NCBI RefSeq assembly: GCF_012911925.1
Contig: NZ_JAAXKY010000010.1
Span: 1 to 64,000, forward strand
Length of the DNA: 64,000 nt
Direction of reading: 5' to 3'
Origin: Pseudonocardia xinjiangensis
GTDB lineage: Bacteria; Actinomycetota; Actinomycetes; Mycobacteriales; Pseudonocardiaceae
The position numbers and the translations under genes are program-made. Below, piece after piece: positions 25,193 to 33,387 of this stretch. Each line of letters opens with the position of its first letter. The first letter of the stretch is position 1. The notes beneath the pieces are model-generated. The model made no database searches. It was not told the DNA's origin and was given only the letters and a program-made list of their open reading frames with translations.

Positions 25193-26053
25193 CTACAGGC
25201 CGTAGACCCGCCGTGCCGTTGCGCCCAGGACGGCCGCGCGCTCGGTCGGGAGCAGGTCGGCGAGCAGGCCCTCGGTCGTCGTCCGGACGGCGGGGTAGCC
25301 GCCGGCGAGCTCGCACACCGGCCAGTCGGAGCCGAACATCACCCGGTCCGCCCCGAAACATCGGAGCACCAGGTCGGCGTACGGCCGCAGGGTGGCGACG
25401 TCCCGGCCGCTGGGTGCCGCCTCGGTGAGGAGCCCGGAGAGCTTGCACGAGACGTTCGGCAACGCCGCGAGCTCGGCGACGAACGATGCCCACGGCTCCC
25501 ACTCCGCGTCCGAGATCCCGGGCTTGCCCGCGTGGTCGAGCACGAACGCGACGTCGGGCGCGGCGCGGGCCGCGGTGAGCGCCGCGGCGCGCTGCGGGGC
25601 CCGCACGAGGAGGTCGACGACCAGGCCGTGCCGCCCGGCCGTGGCGATCCCGCGAGCCACGTCGGGACGGGCCAGCCAGCCGGGGTCGGGCTCGTCCTGG
25701 GCGAGGTGCCGCACCCCGACCAGCCGGTCCCCGCCGGGACGGGAGCGCAGCCGCTCCAGCTCGTCCCCGACGCCGGGCGCGGTCAGATCGGCCCAGCCGA
25801 CGACACCGGCGATGAGATCCGACCCGGCGGCCACGGCGAGCAGCCGCTCGCTCTCCGCCGTGGACGCCAGCGCCTGCACCAGCACGGTCGCCCCCATCCC
25901 GGGCGGGAGCACGGCACGCAGGTCCGCGACGTCGTAGCGGCGCCGGATGGCGGCGTGCTCCCGAGCGAGGAGCCAGCTATGCCCCCCATCAGCGGGATCC
26001 CACAGATGATGATGAGCGTCGACGCCGCCGGCGCCCTCGTGTTCCAGGGTCAG
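25193..26053 (-). CDS. L-fuconolactonase-like amidohydrolase (amidohydrolase_2 family), CTG start proposed
   Basis: 286 residues if begun at CTG 26053. The metal-binding motif VDAHHHLWDP lies only about 11 residues in; later motifs are VLDHAGKPG, SCKLSGL and MFGSDWPVCEL with the catalytic Asp. The first in-frame ATG/GTG/TTG is GTG 25912, which would delete the HxHxW motif. CTG overlaps the preceding TGA (CTGA), exactly where other genes of this operon have ATGA or GTGA, and GAAGG lies 9 nt upstream. It would hydrolyse L-fucono-1,5-lactone to fuconate in the cytosol. Alternative: a start-codon mutation has silenced it. Confidence 0.75.
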   Translation of the reverse strand: MTLEHEGAGGVDAHHHLWDPADGGHSWLLAREHAAIRRRYDVADLRAVLPPGMGATVLVQALASTAESERLLAVAAGSDLIAGVVGWADLTAPGVGDELERLRSRPGGDRLVGVRHLAQDEPDPGWLARPDVARGIATAGRHGLVVDLLVRAPQRAAALTAARAAPDVAFVLDHAGKPGISDAEWEPWASFVAELAALPNVSCKLSGLLTEAAPSGRDVATLRPYADLVLRCFGADRVMFGSDWPVCELAGGYPAVRTTTEGLLADLLPTERAAVLGATARRVYGL

Positions 26054-27015
26054 GGGAGGAGGCCTTCGTTCGTCAGGTCTGCCCAGAGGGCGTCCGGGAT
26101 CCGGGTCTCCGCTGCGGCTGCGTTCGCCGCCACCTCGGCCGCGGCGCGGGCACCCAGCACCACCGAGGCGACCTCGGGGCGCGCTCCCGCGAACGCGATC
26201 GCGGCGGCGGGCAGCGGGACCCCGTGGCGGCGGCAGACGGCGCCGATCGCGGCCGCACGCTCGCGAACGGTGGCAGGCGCCGGCTGGTAGTCGTACGTGG
26301 CGTCCGCAGGGGGGTTGTCCGTGGCGAGCAGTCCGCTGTTGAACACCCCCGCCGCCAGCACCGACACGCCGCGCTCCGCGCAGGCCGGGAGCAGGTCGTC
26401 GGCCGCGGACGGGTCGAGCAGGGTGTAGCGGCCCGCGACGAGCACGGCGTCCACCTCGGTCTCGACGACGAACCGGGTGAGCATGGCGGTCTGGTTCATC
26501 CCGGCCCCGATCGCCCCGATCACGCCCTGGGCGCGCAGCTCGTGCAGCGCCGGGTAGGCCTGCCCGGCCGCCTCCGCCCAGTGGTCGTCCGGGTCGTGGA
26601 TCAGGACGAGGTCGATGCGGTCGAGCCCGAGCCGCTCCAGGCTCCCCTCCAGGCTGCGTCGCACGCCGTCGGCGCTGAAGTCCCAGACCCGTCGCAGGTC
26701 GGCGGGCACGTCGAAGCCCTCGTCGTCACGGCGGGAGGCGCCGTCGGGGTCGGGCACCAGCAGCCGTCCGACCTTCGTGGAGATCGTGTACTCCGCGCGC
26801 GGACGACCGGCCAGCGCGGCTCCGAGCCGCCGCTCCGCAAGGCCCAGCCCGTAGTGCGGCGCCGTGTCGAAGAACCGGATGCCGCTCTCCCACGCCTGGT
26901 CGATCGTGGCGGTGACGTCGGGCTCGGGCACCACGCGGTAGAGGTTGCCCAGCGGTGCGGTGCCGAGCCCGAGGGGGCTGACCGGCACGGAGGAGCGCCC
27001 CAGCACGGCGGTCAT
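26050..27015 (-). CDS. Aldo/keto reductase, L-fucose dehydrogenase-like
   Basis: 321 residues from ATG 27015. AKR catalytic residues are visible: FDTAPHYG (Asp and Tyr), STKVG (Lys) and LIHDPDDHW (His). The start PLGLGTAPLGNLYR and the length match the D-threo-aldose 1-dehydrogenase / L-fucose dehydrogenase branch, which oxidises L-fucose (or L-galactose, D-arabinose) to the lactone with NAD(P)+. It overlaps the mutarotase gene by 4 bp upstream and the lactonase downstream, so the order mutarotase-dehydrogenase-lactonase follows the pathway. Confidence 0.86.
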   Translation of the reverse strand: MTAVLGRSSVPVSPLGLGTAPLGNLYRVVPEPDVTATIDQAWESGIRFFDTAPHYGLGLAERRLGAALAGRPRAEYTISTKVGRLLVPDPDGASRRDDEGFDVPADLRRVWDFSADGVRRSLEGSLERLGLDRIDLVLIHDPDDHWAEAAGQAYPALHELRAQGVIGAIGAGMNQTAMLTRFVVETEVDAVLVAGRYTLLDPSAADDLLPACAERGVSVLAAGVFNSGLLATDNPPADATYDYQPAPATVRERAAAIGAVCRRHGVPLPAAAIAFAGARPEVASVVLGARAAAEVAANAAAAETRIPDALWADLTNEGLLP

Positions 27016-27323
27016 GGCAGCTCCCAGACCTGACGCAGCCCGCGGTCGGCGCCGGAGTAGTCGTCGGCGACGTCGAGCAGCTCCGCCATCCGCGCCTGCC
27101 AGGTGACGTTCACCGGGTCGTCGCGCAGCGCGTCGCGCATGGCCCGGTAGTCCTCCACCTCGACGACGTGGAACAGGTCGAGGCCGTCGCGCCAGATCCG
27201 CCACGCGTGCACCCCGGCGCCGCGCAGGGCGGAGTCCAGCTCGGGCGGGATCTCGGCGTGGACCCGGTCGTAGTCCTCCTCCCGTCCCGGTCGCAGCTTC
27301 GTGTGCAGGGCGATCCGTTCCAT
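27012..27323 (-). CDS. L-fucose/L-rhamnose mutarotase (RhaM-like)
   Basis: 103 residues, ferredoxin-like fold. Visible motifs: ALHTKLRPGREEDYDRVHAE, with the catalytic His in HT, then GVHAWRIWRDGLDLFHVVEVEDY and a C-terminal QVWEL. It interconverts the alpha and beta pyranose anomers so the dehydrogenase gets its preferred form. The family length is about 104, so it is complete. The start ATG overlaps the ABC permease stop (ATGA), and its stop overlaps the aldo/keto reductase start. Sugar choice between fucose and rhamnose comes from the neighbours. Confidence 0.88.
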   Translation of the reverse strand: MERIALHTKLRPGREEDYDRVHAEIPPELDSALRGAGVHAWRIWRDGLDLFHVVEVEDYRAMRDALRDDPVNVTWQARMAELLDVADDYSGADRGLRQVWELP

Positions 27324-28366
27324 CAGTCCTGAGCCTTTCCGCTGGTCAGTCGGGCCAGCACCAGCGCAACGAGGATCACGAGCCCGTTCACGGCCTGGAT
27401 CTGGTCGGCCTTCACCTGGGCGAGGGTGAGCACGTTCTGGATCAGGCCAAGCAGTACCACGCCGCACAGCGCGCCGAAGAGCGAGCCCTTGCCGCCGTCG
27501 AGGCTGATGCCGCCGATCACCGCGGCGGCGAACACGGTGAAGATCATGCCGTTGCCCTGCGCGGCGGCCACCGAGCCGAGCCGGGCGGAGAGCATCAGCC
27601 CCGCGAGCGCGGCCAGCGCCCCGGCCACCACCAGCGTCAGCCAGATCACCCGCTCCACGCGGATACCGGCGGCGCGGGCGGCGTCGGGGTTGCCACCCAC
27701 GGCGTAGAGCGAGCGGCCGACCCTCGTGTAGCCGAGCACGACCATGCCCACCGCGAACGCGATCACGACGATCCAGATGGCGAGCGGGATCGTGGCGATC
27801 CGCAGGCTGCCGAGGTCGTCGACCACCGGGATGCGGTTGGCGAGGTTGGAGATCGTCGCGCCGCCGACGATCGCGAGCTGCAAGCCGCGTAGGGCGATGA
27901 GCATCGCCAGCGTGACGATGAACGCCGAGAGCCGGAACCTGACGATGAGCAGCCCGTTGAAGGCGCCGATCAGGGCCCCGAACAGCACGGCTACCGGGAG
28001 CACCGTCCACGCGGGCCACGGCGCGCCGAGCACCGAGGTCTGGCCGACCACGAGGAACACCGCCACGGCGGGCGCGATCCCGACCACGGACTCCAGCGAC
28101 AGGTCGAACTTGCCGACGATCAGCACCAGCGCCTCGGCCAGCACCACCAGCGCCAGCTCGGACTGGTACTTGAGCACCGTGTCGACCAGGTAGGACTGGC
28201 TGAGGAAGACGTCCGGCTTGAGCAGGTAGCCGACCACCAGCAGGGCGATGATCGGCGGGATCAGCGCGAAGTCGCGCAGCCGGGCCAGCCGCAGCCGGTT
28301 GGCCGGGCGCCCCGGCTTCGGTGGCGTCACCGGTGCCTGCGGTGCCGCGGTGCTCGTGTCCGTCAT
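27323..28366 (-). CDS. Sugar ABC transporter permease (RbsC-like, CUT2)
   Basis: 347 residues, with about ten hydrophobic helices after a Pro-rich cytoplasmic N-terminus. The region ALVLIVGKFDLSLESVVGIAP is the usual CUT2 permease signature (GxxDLSVG type), and GRSLYAVGGNPDAARAAGI is the EAA-like coupling loop to the ATPase. Only one permease gene is present, so a homodimer is expected, as for RbsC. It overlaps the ATPase upstream (ATGA) and the mutarotase downstream. Confidence 0.92.
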   Translation of the reverse strand: MTDTSTAAPQAPVTPPKPGRPANRLRLARLRDFALIPPIIALLVVGYLLKPDVFLSQSYLVDTVLKYQSELALVVLAEALVLIVGKFDLSLESVVGIAPAVAVFLVVGQTSVLGAPWPAWTVLPVAVLFGALIGAFNGLLIVRFRLSAFIVTLAMLIALRGLQLAIVGGATISNLANRIPVVDDLGSLRIATIPLAIWIVVIAFAVGMVVLGYTRVGRSLYAVGGNPDAARAAGIRVERVIWLTLVVAGALAALAGLMLSARLGSVAAAQGNGMIFTVFAAAVIGGISLDGGKGSLFGALCGVVLLGLIQNVLTLAQVKADQIQAVNGLVILVALVLARLTSGKAQD

Positions 28367-29952
28367 CGCTGTTCCCTCTCGGCAGAGGCCGTTCCGTTGA
28401 CCGGACCCGGCTCGTCGCCCGGATCCGGAGCCGCCCCGATGCCCTCGATCTCCGCCACCAGGTCCGCCTCCCGCCAGCCCCGCGGGTGCTCGGCGACCAG
28501 CCGGCCCCCGACCATCACGACCACCCGGTCACACAACCGGAGGTCCTCCAGCTCGTCGCTCACCAGCAGCGCGGCGCGGTTGCGCCGGGTCTCCGCGTCG
28601 ACCGCCCCGAGCAGCGACTCCTTCGAGCGGACGTCCACCCCCGCCGTCGGCTGCACCAGCACCAGCACCGTGGGGTCGTTCGCCAGCGCCCTGGCCATGA
28701 CGACCTTCTGCGCGTTGCCACCCGACAGCTCGCTGACGGGCTGCCCCGGGCCGGCCGTGTGCACGTCCAGGTCGGTGATCATCCGGTTGGCCCGCTCGTC
28801 GCGCTTCTTCGGCAGAACGAAGCCGGCGGGCCCGAGCCGGTCGGTGATCGTCATCGTGGCGTTCTCCGCCACCGAGAGCGCGGGGACGAAGCCGTCGATG
28901 TTGCGGTCGCCCGGCAGGTACCCGACGCCGCCGCGCAGGGCGGCCGGCACGTCCCCGGAGCGGATCGGGAGCCCGGCCACGCGCACCGTGCCCTCCCGGG
29001 GCCGCAGCCCCACCACGGCTTCGGCGAGCTGACGCTTCCCGCTCGCCGCCGATCCCGCGACGCCGACGATCTCGCCGCGCCGCACCGTCAGGTCGACGCC
29101 GGTGACGATCCCCGGCACGGTCACCCCGGCGAGCTCCAGGGCGGCCTGCGCATCGGCGGGCACCGGCGGGCGGTCCGCGCCGACGTCGACCAGCCCGCGG
29201 GCCTCGCCGATCATCGCTGCCACGAGCTCGTCGCGGCCCAGCTCGGCGACGTCCGCGTCGAGCACGTAGCGGGCGTCGCGGAACACGGTGACCCGCTGGC
29301 AGATCTCGTAGATCTCCGGGAGGTGGTGGGAGATGTACAGGAACGTGACGCCCTGGGCCCGCAGGTCGCGCAGGCGGTCGAAGAGCCGGGCGATCGCGCG
29401 TCCCTCGAGCTGCGCGGTCGGCTCGTCGAGGATGACGAACCGGGCGCCGAGCGAGAGCGCGCCCGCGATCTCGACGAGCTGGCGCTGCTCGACCGACAGC
29501 TCGCGGGCCGCCACGTCGGGGTCGACGTGCACCGCCCACTCCTCGAGCAGCTCCGCCGCCTGCCTGCGCAGCAGCCGGGGGGAGAGCAGCCCGAACCGCC
29601 CCCGGGGCTGGCGGTGCAGGAACAGGTTCTCCGCCACCGAGAGACCGGGCACGACCGACGGCTTCTGGTAGACGCAGGCGACGTGCCGCCGCCAGGCCGC
29701 CCGGTCGCCCGCCGCCGGGGCCGGGCTGCCGCCGAACCGCACCTCGCCCGCGTCGGCGCGCAGCAGACCGGTGAGTACCCCGACGAGCGTGGACTTGCCG
29801 GCGCCGTTGCGCCCGACCAGCGCGTGCGTCTCGCCGGGCGCGACGGTCAGGCGCCCGTCGGCCAGCGCGACGGTGGCGCCGAACCGTTTCGTGACGCCCA
29901 CCGCCTCGGCGACGGGCACCGGACCGTCCGCTCGCGGATCCATCGAGTCCAC
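28363..29952 (-). CDS. Sugar ABC transporter ATP-binding protein (RbsA-like, two cassettes)
   Basis: 529 residues from GTG 29952 (ATG 29943 possible). First cassette: Walker A GRNGAGKST, signature LSVEQRQLVE, Walker B FVILDEPTA. Second cassette: a degenerate Walker A (GSAASGKRQ), signature LSGGNAQK and VLVLVQPTAGVD. This tandem asymmetric arrangement is normal for CUT2 importers (RbsA, MglA, XylG). It sits between the binding protein (2-bp gap) and the permease (4-bp overlap), so all three are made together. Confidence 0.93.
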   Translation of the reverse strand: MDSMDPRADGPVPVAEAVGVTKRFGATVALADGRLTVAPGETHALVGRNGAGKSTLVGVLTGLLRADAGEVRFGGSPAPAAGDRAAWRRHVACVYQKPSVVPGLSVAENLFLHRQPRGRFGLLSPRLLRRQAAELLEEWAVHVDPDVAARELSVEQRQLVEIAGALSLGARFVILDEPTAQLEGRAIARLFDRLRDLRAQGVTFLYISHHLPEIYEICQRVTVFRDARYVLDADVAELGRDELVAAMIGEARGLVDVGADRPPVPADAQAALELAGVTVPGIVTGVDLTVRRGEIVGVAGSAASGKRQLAEAVVGLRPREGTVRVAGLPIRSGDVPAALRGGVGYLPGDRNIDGFVPALSVAENATMTITDRLGPAGFVLPKKRDERANRMITDLDVHTAGPGQPVSELSGGNAQKVVMARALANDPTVLVLVQPTAGVDVRSKESLLGAVDAETRRNRAALLVSDELEDLRLCDRVVVMVGGRLVAEHPRGWREADLVAEIEGIGAAPDPGDEPGPVNGTASAEREQR

Positions 29953-29954
29953 CC

Positions 29955-31007
29955 TCAGGCCGCCGCGTTGCCCCAGAGACTCTTGTCGTCCACGTTGTCC
30001 TTCGTGACCAGCGGTGCAGGCAGCTGGTCCTCGAAGCCGTTGGGCAGCTCGATCACGGTGCTGCCGTGGTCGGTCGGGCCCGGTGTCGGGGTCACGCCGG
30101 CCAGCGCCTGCTTCGCCCAGTACAGGCCGTACTGCGCGTAGAGGTCGGCGGGCTGGGACACGGTCGCGTCGATCTCACCGGCCCGGATCGCGTCGAACTC
30201 CTGCGGGATCCCGTCGTTGGAGATGATCGTGATGTGCTTCGGGTCGCCCGGCGGCACGAGCAGGTTGCGCTGCTTGAGCACCTGCAGCGTCGGGTCCAGG
30301 AAGACCCCGCCCGCCTGCATGTAGATGCCCTTGATGTCGGGGTCGGTGGACAGCCGGGTCTCCAGCGCCGCCTGGGCCTTGGTGCCCTCCCAGTCGGTGG
30401 GCTCCTCGAACACGGTGATGCCGGGGAACTTCGACGTCATGCATTCCTTGAACGCCTCGGAGCGGTCGCGCCCGTTGATCGACGACAGCGCGCCCTGGAA
30501 CTCGACGACCTTGCCGGTGCCACCGAGCTTCTCGCCGAGGAACTCGCAGGCCTTCTGCCCGTACGCCCGGTTGTCCGCGCGCACGACCATGTAGATCTTG
30601 CCGCTGTCGGGGCGGGTGTCGATGCTGACCACCGGGATGCCCCGGCCGGCCAGCTCGTCGAGCTTGGGCCCGATCGCGCCGGTGTCCTGCGGGGCGATGA
30701 CGAGCGCGCCCGCACCCTGGGTGACCAGGCTGTCGATGTTGCCGATCACCTTCTGCACGTCGTTCTGCGAGTTGGTCGGCCCGGTGACGGTGACACCCAG
30801 CTCCCCGGCCTTCTCCGGGACGTAGCGGGCGTAGGCCGTCCAGAAGTCGGAGTCCGCGCGCGGCAGGTCGACGCCGATCGACGCCGACGCACCCCCGCTC
30901 GCGGGGGGTGCGCCACCGGGTGTGTCGCGGCTGCACGCGCCCACCGCGAGCAGGAAGGTGGTCGCGGCCAGCGCGCCCACGGCGCGTCGCGCAGGGACCG
31001 AAATCAT
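29955..31007 (-). CDS. Sugar-binding lipoprotein of a CUT2 ABC transporter
   Basis: 350 residues, ATG preceded by GAGGAG. Lipoprotein signal peptide with lipobox VGAC near residue 25, then a Gly/Ala-rich linker. The mature part is a periplasmic-binding type 1 fold like RbsB: IGVDLPRADSDFWTAYARYV by its ends, NSQNDVQKVIGNIDSLVTQG, GIPVVSIDT and a hinge region FQGALSSINGRDRSEA. It probably captures L-fucose or a related 6-deoxysugar at the cell surface; the assignment rests on the enzymes beside it. Confidence 0.9.
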   Translation of the reverse strand: MISVPARRAVGALAATTFLLAVGACSRDTPGGAPPASGGASASIGVDLPRADSDFWTAYARYVPEKAGELGVTVTGPTNSQNDVQKVIGNIDSLVTQGAGALVIAPQDTGAIGPKLDELAGRGIPVVSIDTRPDSGKIYMVVRADNRAYGQKACEFLGEKLGGTGKVVEFQGALSSINGRDRSEAFKECMTSKFPGITVFEEPTDWEGTKAQAALETRLSTDPDIKGIYMQAGGVFLDPTLQVLKQRNLLVPPGDPKHITIISNDGIPQEFDAIRAGEIDATVSQPADLYAQYGLYWAKQALAGVTPTPGPTDHGSTVIELPNGFEDQLPAPLVTKDNVDDKSLWGNAAA

Positions 31008-31037
31008 CGTTGATCTCCTCGGCTTGACGGGCTCGGG

Positions 31038-31805
31038 TCAGTCCTTGCGCGGCCGCAGCCGCAGGCCTTGCATGCCGCCGTCCACGAAGAGCGCGGTGCC
31101 GGTGGTGGCGGCCGCCACCGGGCTGGCCAGGTAGGCGATGGCCGCGGCCACCTCCTGCGCCGACACCAGCCGGCCCATCGGCTGGCGGGCCTCCAGCGCG
31201 GCGCGTTCCGCCGCGGGGTCGTCGGCCGCGTCGAGCAGCCTGCCGACCCATGGCGTGTCGGCGGTGCCCGGGTTCACGCAGTTGACGCGGATGCCGTCGG
31301 CGACGTGGTCGGCCGCCATCGCGAGCGTGAGCGACTGCACCGCGCCCTTGCTCGCGCTGTAGAGCGCCCGCTGCGGCAGTCCGGCGGTGGCCGCGATGGA
31401 GCAGGTGTTGACGATCGCCGCGTTCGAAGACCGGCGCAGGTGCGGCAGCGCGGCCCGGCTGAGCCGGACGATGCCGAGCACGTTGACGTCGAGGACGCGG
31501 TGCCACTCGTCGAGGGAGTTGGTCTCGACGGTGCCCTGCGCGCCGATGCCGGCGTTGTTCACGAGCACGTCCAGGCCGCCGAGGCGCTCGACGGCTGCGG
31601 CGACGGCCGCATCCACCGAGTCCTGGTCGGTGACGTCCGCGGTCAGGCCGAGCAGCGGCTCCTCGACGCCGGACGGGTCGAGGTCCAGGCAGGCCACCTT
31701 GGCCCCGCGCTCGGCCAGGAGCCGCGCCGTGGCCAGCCCGATGCCGGAGCCGCCGCCGGTTACCACCGCGGCCAGCCCCGCGAACTCACCCCCGGGGGCG
31801 CTCAC
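31038..31805 (-). CDS. SDR oxidoreductase, 2-keto-3-deoxy-L-fuconate dehydrogenase-like
   Basis: 255 residues from GTG 31805, which overlaps the dehydratase stop (GTGA). Classical SDR with [19 protein letters not shown], the acidic residue in CLDLDPSG that favours NAD+, NNAGIG, the catalytic Ser in CSIAATAG, and YSASK. The C-terminus [11 protein letters not shown] resembles fucose-pathway dehydrogenases. It would oxidise 2-keto-3-deoxy-L-fuconate to the 2,4-diketo acid, which a hydrolase (not found in this window) then splits to pyruvate and lactate. Confidence 0.85.
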   Translation of the reverse strand: MSAPGGEFAGLAAVVTGGGSGIGLATARLLAERGAKVACLDLDPSGVEEPLLGLTADVTDQDSVDAAVAAAVERLGGLDVLVNNAGIGAQGTVETNSLDEWHRVLDVNVLGIVRLSRAALPHLRRSSNAAIVNTCSIAATAGLPQRALYSASKGAVQSLTLAMAADHVADGIRVNCVNPGTADTPWVGRLLDAADDPAAERAALEARQPMGRLVSAQEVAAAIAYLASPVAAATTGTALFVDGGMQGLRLRPRKD

Positions 31806-33124
31806 AGCGCGCTCCGCTGCGGCTCGCCGGCCCAGACGGCGCCGTCGGGGAACCGGTACGCGGCCAGCGTCTGCGGCCGCATCTCGGCGCCGGCGCCCGG
31901 CGCGGTCGGGACGAGGTACCGGCCGTCCCGCACCACCACCGGGGCGACGAAGTGCTCGTGCAGGTGATCGACGTACTCGATCACCCGGTCGTCCATCGAT
32001 CCGGACACTGCGATGAAGTCGAACATGGACAGATGCTGCACCAGCTCGCACAGGCCGACCCCGCCGGCGTGCGGGCAGACGGGCACCCCGAACTTCGCGG
32101 CCAGCAGCAGGATCGCCACGTTCTCGTTGACGCCGCCGACCCGGGCCGCGTCGATCTGCAGGTAGGACAGCGCCCCGGTCTGCAGGAGCTGCTTGAACAC
32201 CACGCGGTTGGCCACGTGCTCCCCGGTGGCCACCTTGACCGGCGCGATACCGCGGGCGATGGCGGCGAGCCCGAGGACGTCGTCGGGGCTGGTCGGCTCC
32301 TCCACCCACCACGGGTCGAACGCGGTCAGCGCCCGGACCCAGTCGATCGCCGCGCCGACGTCCCAGCGCTGGTTGGCGTCCACCGCGATCCGGATGTCGG
32401 GGCCAACCGTCTCGCGCGCGATCCGCATCCGCCGTAGGTCGTCGTCGAGGTCGGCGCCCACCTTCAGCTTGATCTGGGTGAACCCGTCGGCGACCGCCTC
32501 CCGGCACAGCCTGCGCAGCTTCTCGTCGTCGTAGCCGAGCCAGCCGGGGGTGGTGGTGTAGCCCGGGTAGCCCTGCGCCCGCAGCGTGGCCTCCCGCTCC
32601 GCGCGGCCCGGCTCCGCCGCACGGAGGATGGCCAGCGCCTCGTCGCGGGTGAGCGCGTCGGTCAGGTAGCGGAAGTCGACGAGGTCGACGATCTCCTCTG
32701 GCGTGAGGCCGGCCAGCAGCTGCCACAGCGGCAGCCCGGCCCGCTTGGCCCGCAGGTCCCACAGCGCGTTGACGACCGCGGAGATCGCCATGTGGATGAC
32801 GCCCTTCTCCGGGCCGAGCCAGCGCAGCTGGGAGTCGTGCACCAGTTCGATCCACAACGGCCCGAGCGCCTCGAGGGTGGTGTCGAGCGGTCGTCCGACG
32901 AGCATCGAGCCGATCGTCTCGATCGCGGCGGTCTGCACCTCGTTGCCCCGGCCGATCGTGAACGCGAAACCGTGGCCCTCGTGACCGTCGGGGTCGTCGG
33001 TGCTGACGACCACGTAGGCGGCGGAGTAGTCGGGGTCGGGGTTCATCGCGTCGGAGCCGTCGAGCTCGCGAGAGGTGGGAAAGCGCACGTCGAGGGTGTG
33101 CACGGTGGTGATCCGCGCGGTCAT
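31802..33124 (-). CDS. L-fuconate dehydratase (enolase superfamily)
   Basis: 440 residues from ATG 33124. The N-terminus [28 protein letters not shown] (given by its ends) and [13 protein letters not shown] are very characteristic of L-fuconate dehydratases and human ENOSF1. Catalytic KxK is in IKLKVGAD, the metal ligands in [19 protein letters not shown] and ATGEHVANR, and the general acid/base His in [11 protein letters not shown]. It dehydrates L-fuconate to 2-keto-3-deoxy-L-fuconate. This is the first gene of the operon, downstream of a TATAAA -10 box and the FadR-type operator. Confidence 0.94.
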   Translation of the reverse strand: MTARITTVHTLDVRFPTSRELDGSDAMNPDPDYSAAYVVVSTDDPDGHEGHGFAFTIGRGNEVQTAAIETIGSMLVGRPLDTTLEALGPLWIELVHDSQLRWLGPEKGVIHMAISAVVNALWDLRAKRAGLPLWQLLAGLTPEEIVDLVDFRYLTDALTRDEALAILRAAEPGRAEREATLRAQGYPGYTTTPGWLGYDDEKLRRLCREAVADGFTQIKLKVGADLDDDLRRMRIARETVGPDIRIAVDANQRWDVGAAIDWVRALTAFDPWWVEEPTSPDDVLGLAAIARGIAPVKVATGEHVANRVVFKQLLQTGALSYLQIDAARVGGVNENVAILLLAAKFGVPVCPHAGGVGLCELVQHLSMFDFIAVSGSMDDRVIEYVDHLHEHFVAPVVVRDGRYLVPTAPGAGAEMRPQTLAAYRFPDGAVWAGEPQRSAL

Positions 33125-33167
33125 GCCTGCCCCGCCGAACAAAGAAGCCGCACTGCTACCCCCGCTA

Positions 33168-33218
33168 GACATCCGATGTATCGCCGATCTTTATACGGCC
33201 ACGCACCCTGGCGCACAA
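33168..33218 (-). promoter_or_regulatory. Fucose operon promoter with FadR-type operator
   Basis: On the minus strand: -35-like TTGTGC (33218-33213), 17 nt, then -10 TATAAA (33195-33190). Ten bp downstream, GACATCCGATGTA (33168-33180) repeats the core ACATCCGATGT of the operator before the FadR-type gene. A repressor here would cover the transcription start. Confidence 0.65.
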
Positions 33219-33241
33219 GGGCGGAGCGGTGTTCCGGGACG

Positions 33242-33254
33242 GACATCGGACGTC
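33242..33254. promoter_or_regulatory. Third, imperfect FadR-type operator
   Basis: GACATCGGACGTC has the same 6-1-6 layout with one arm mismatch. It lies about 62 bp upstream of the first site (centre to centre 74 bp), so looping or cooperative binding is possible. It is also upstream of the divergent RpiR gene and could affect both directions. Confidence 0.5.
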
Positions 33255-33323
33255 TACGGATGAGCGGCGAGGGGCCGTGTCCGTCCCGTTGCCCTCCATT
33301 AACAGAAACGTCTTACCGAAGTC

Positions 33324-33358
33324 TTGACAGTTCACCCCATTCGGTGGAAATTTTCACC
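33324..33358 (+). promoter_or_regulatory. RpiR-gene promoter with a 16-bp palindromic operator
   Basis: A perfect -35 TTGACA (33324-33329) is followed 13 bp later by GGTGGAAATTTTCACC (33343-33358), an 8+8 palindrome with one mismatch that covers the -10 position. AT-rich TGAAA/TTTCA palindromes are usual for RpiR-family regulators, so this is a likely autoregulatory site about 30 bp before the start at 33388. Confidence 0.6.
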
Positions 33359-33387
33359 ACCTTGCTCCTTCTCGAAAGGTTGTACTG

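Noticed and set aside
25193-25912. Starting the fuconolactonase-like gene at GTG 25912
   Set aside because: This would remove the conserved HxHxW metal motif, and the upstream in-frame codons read as good family sequence right up to the preceding stop codon.
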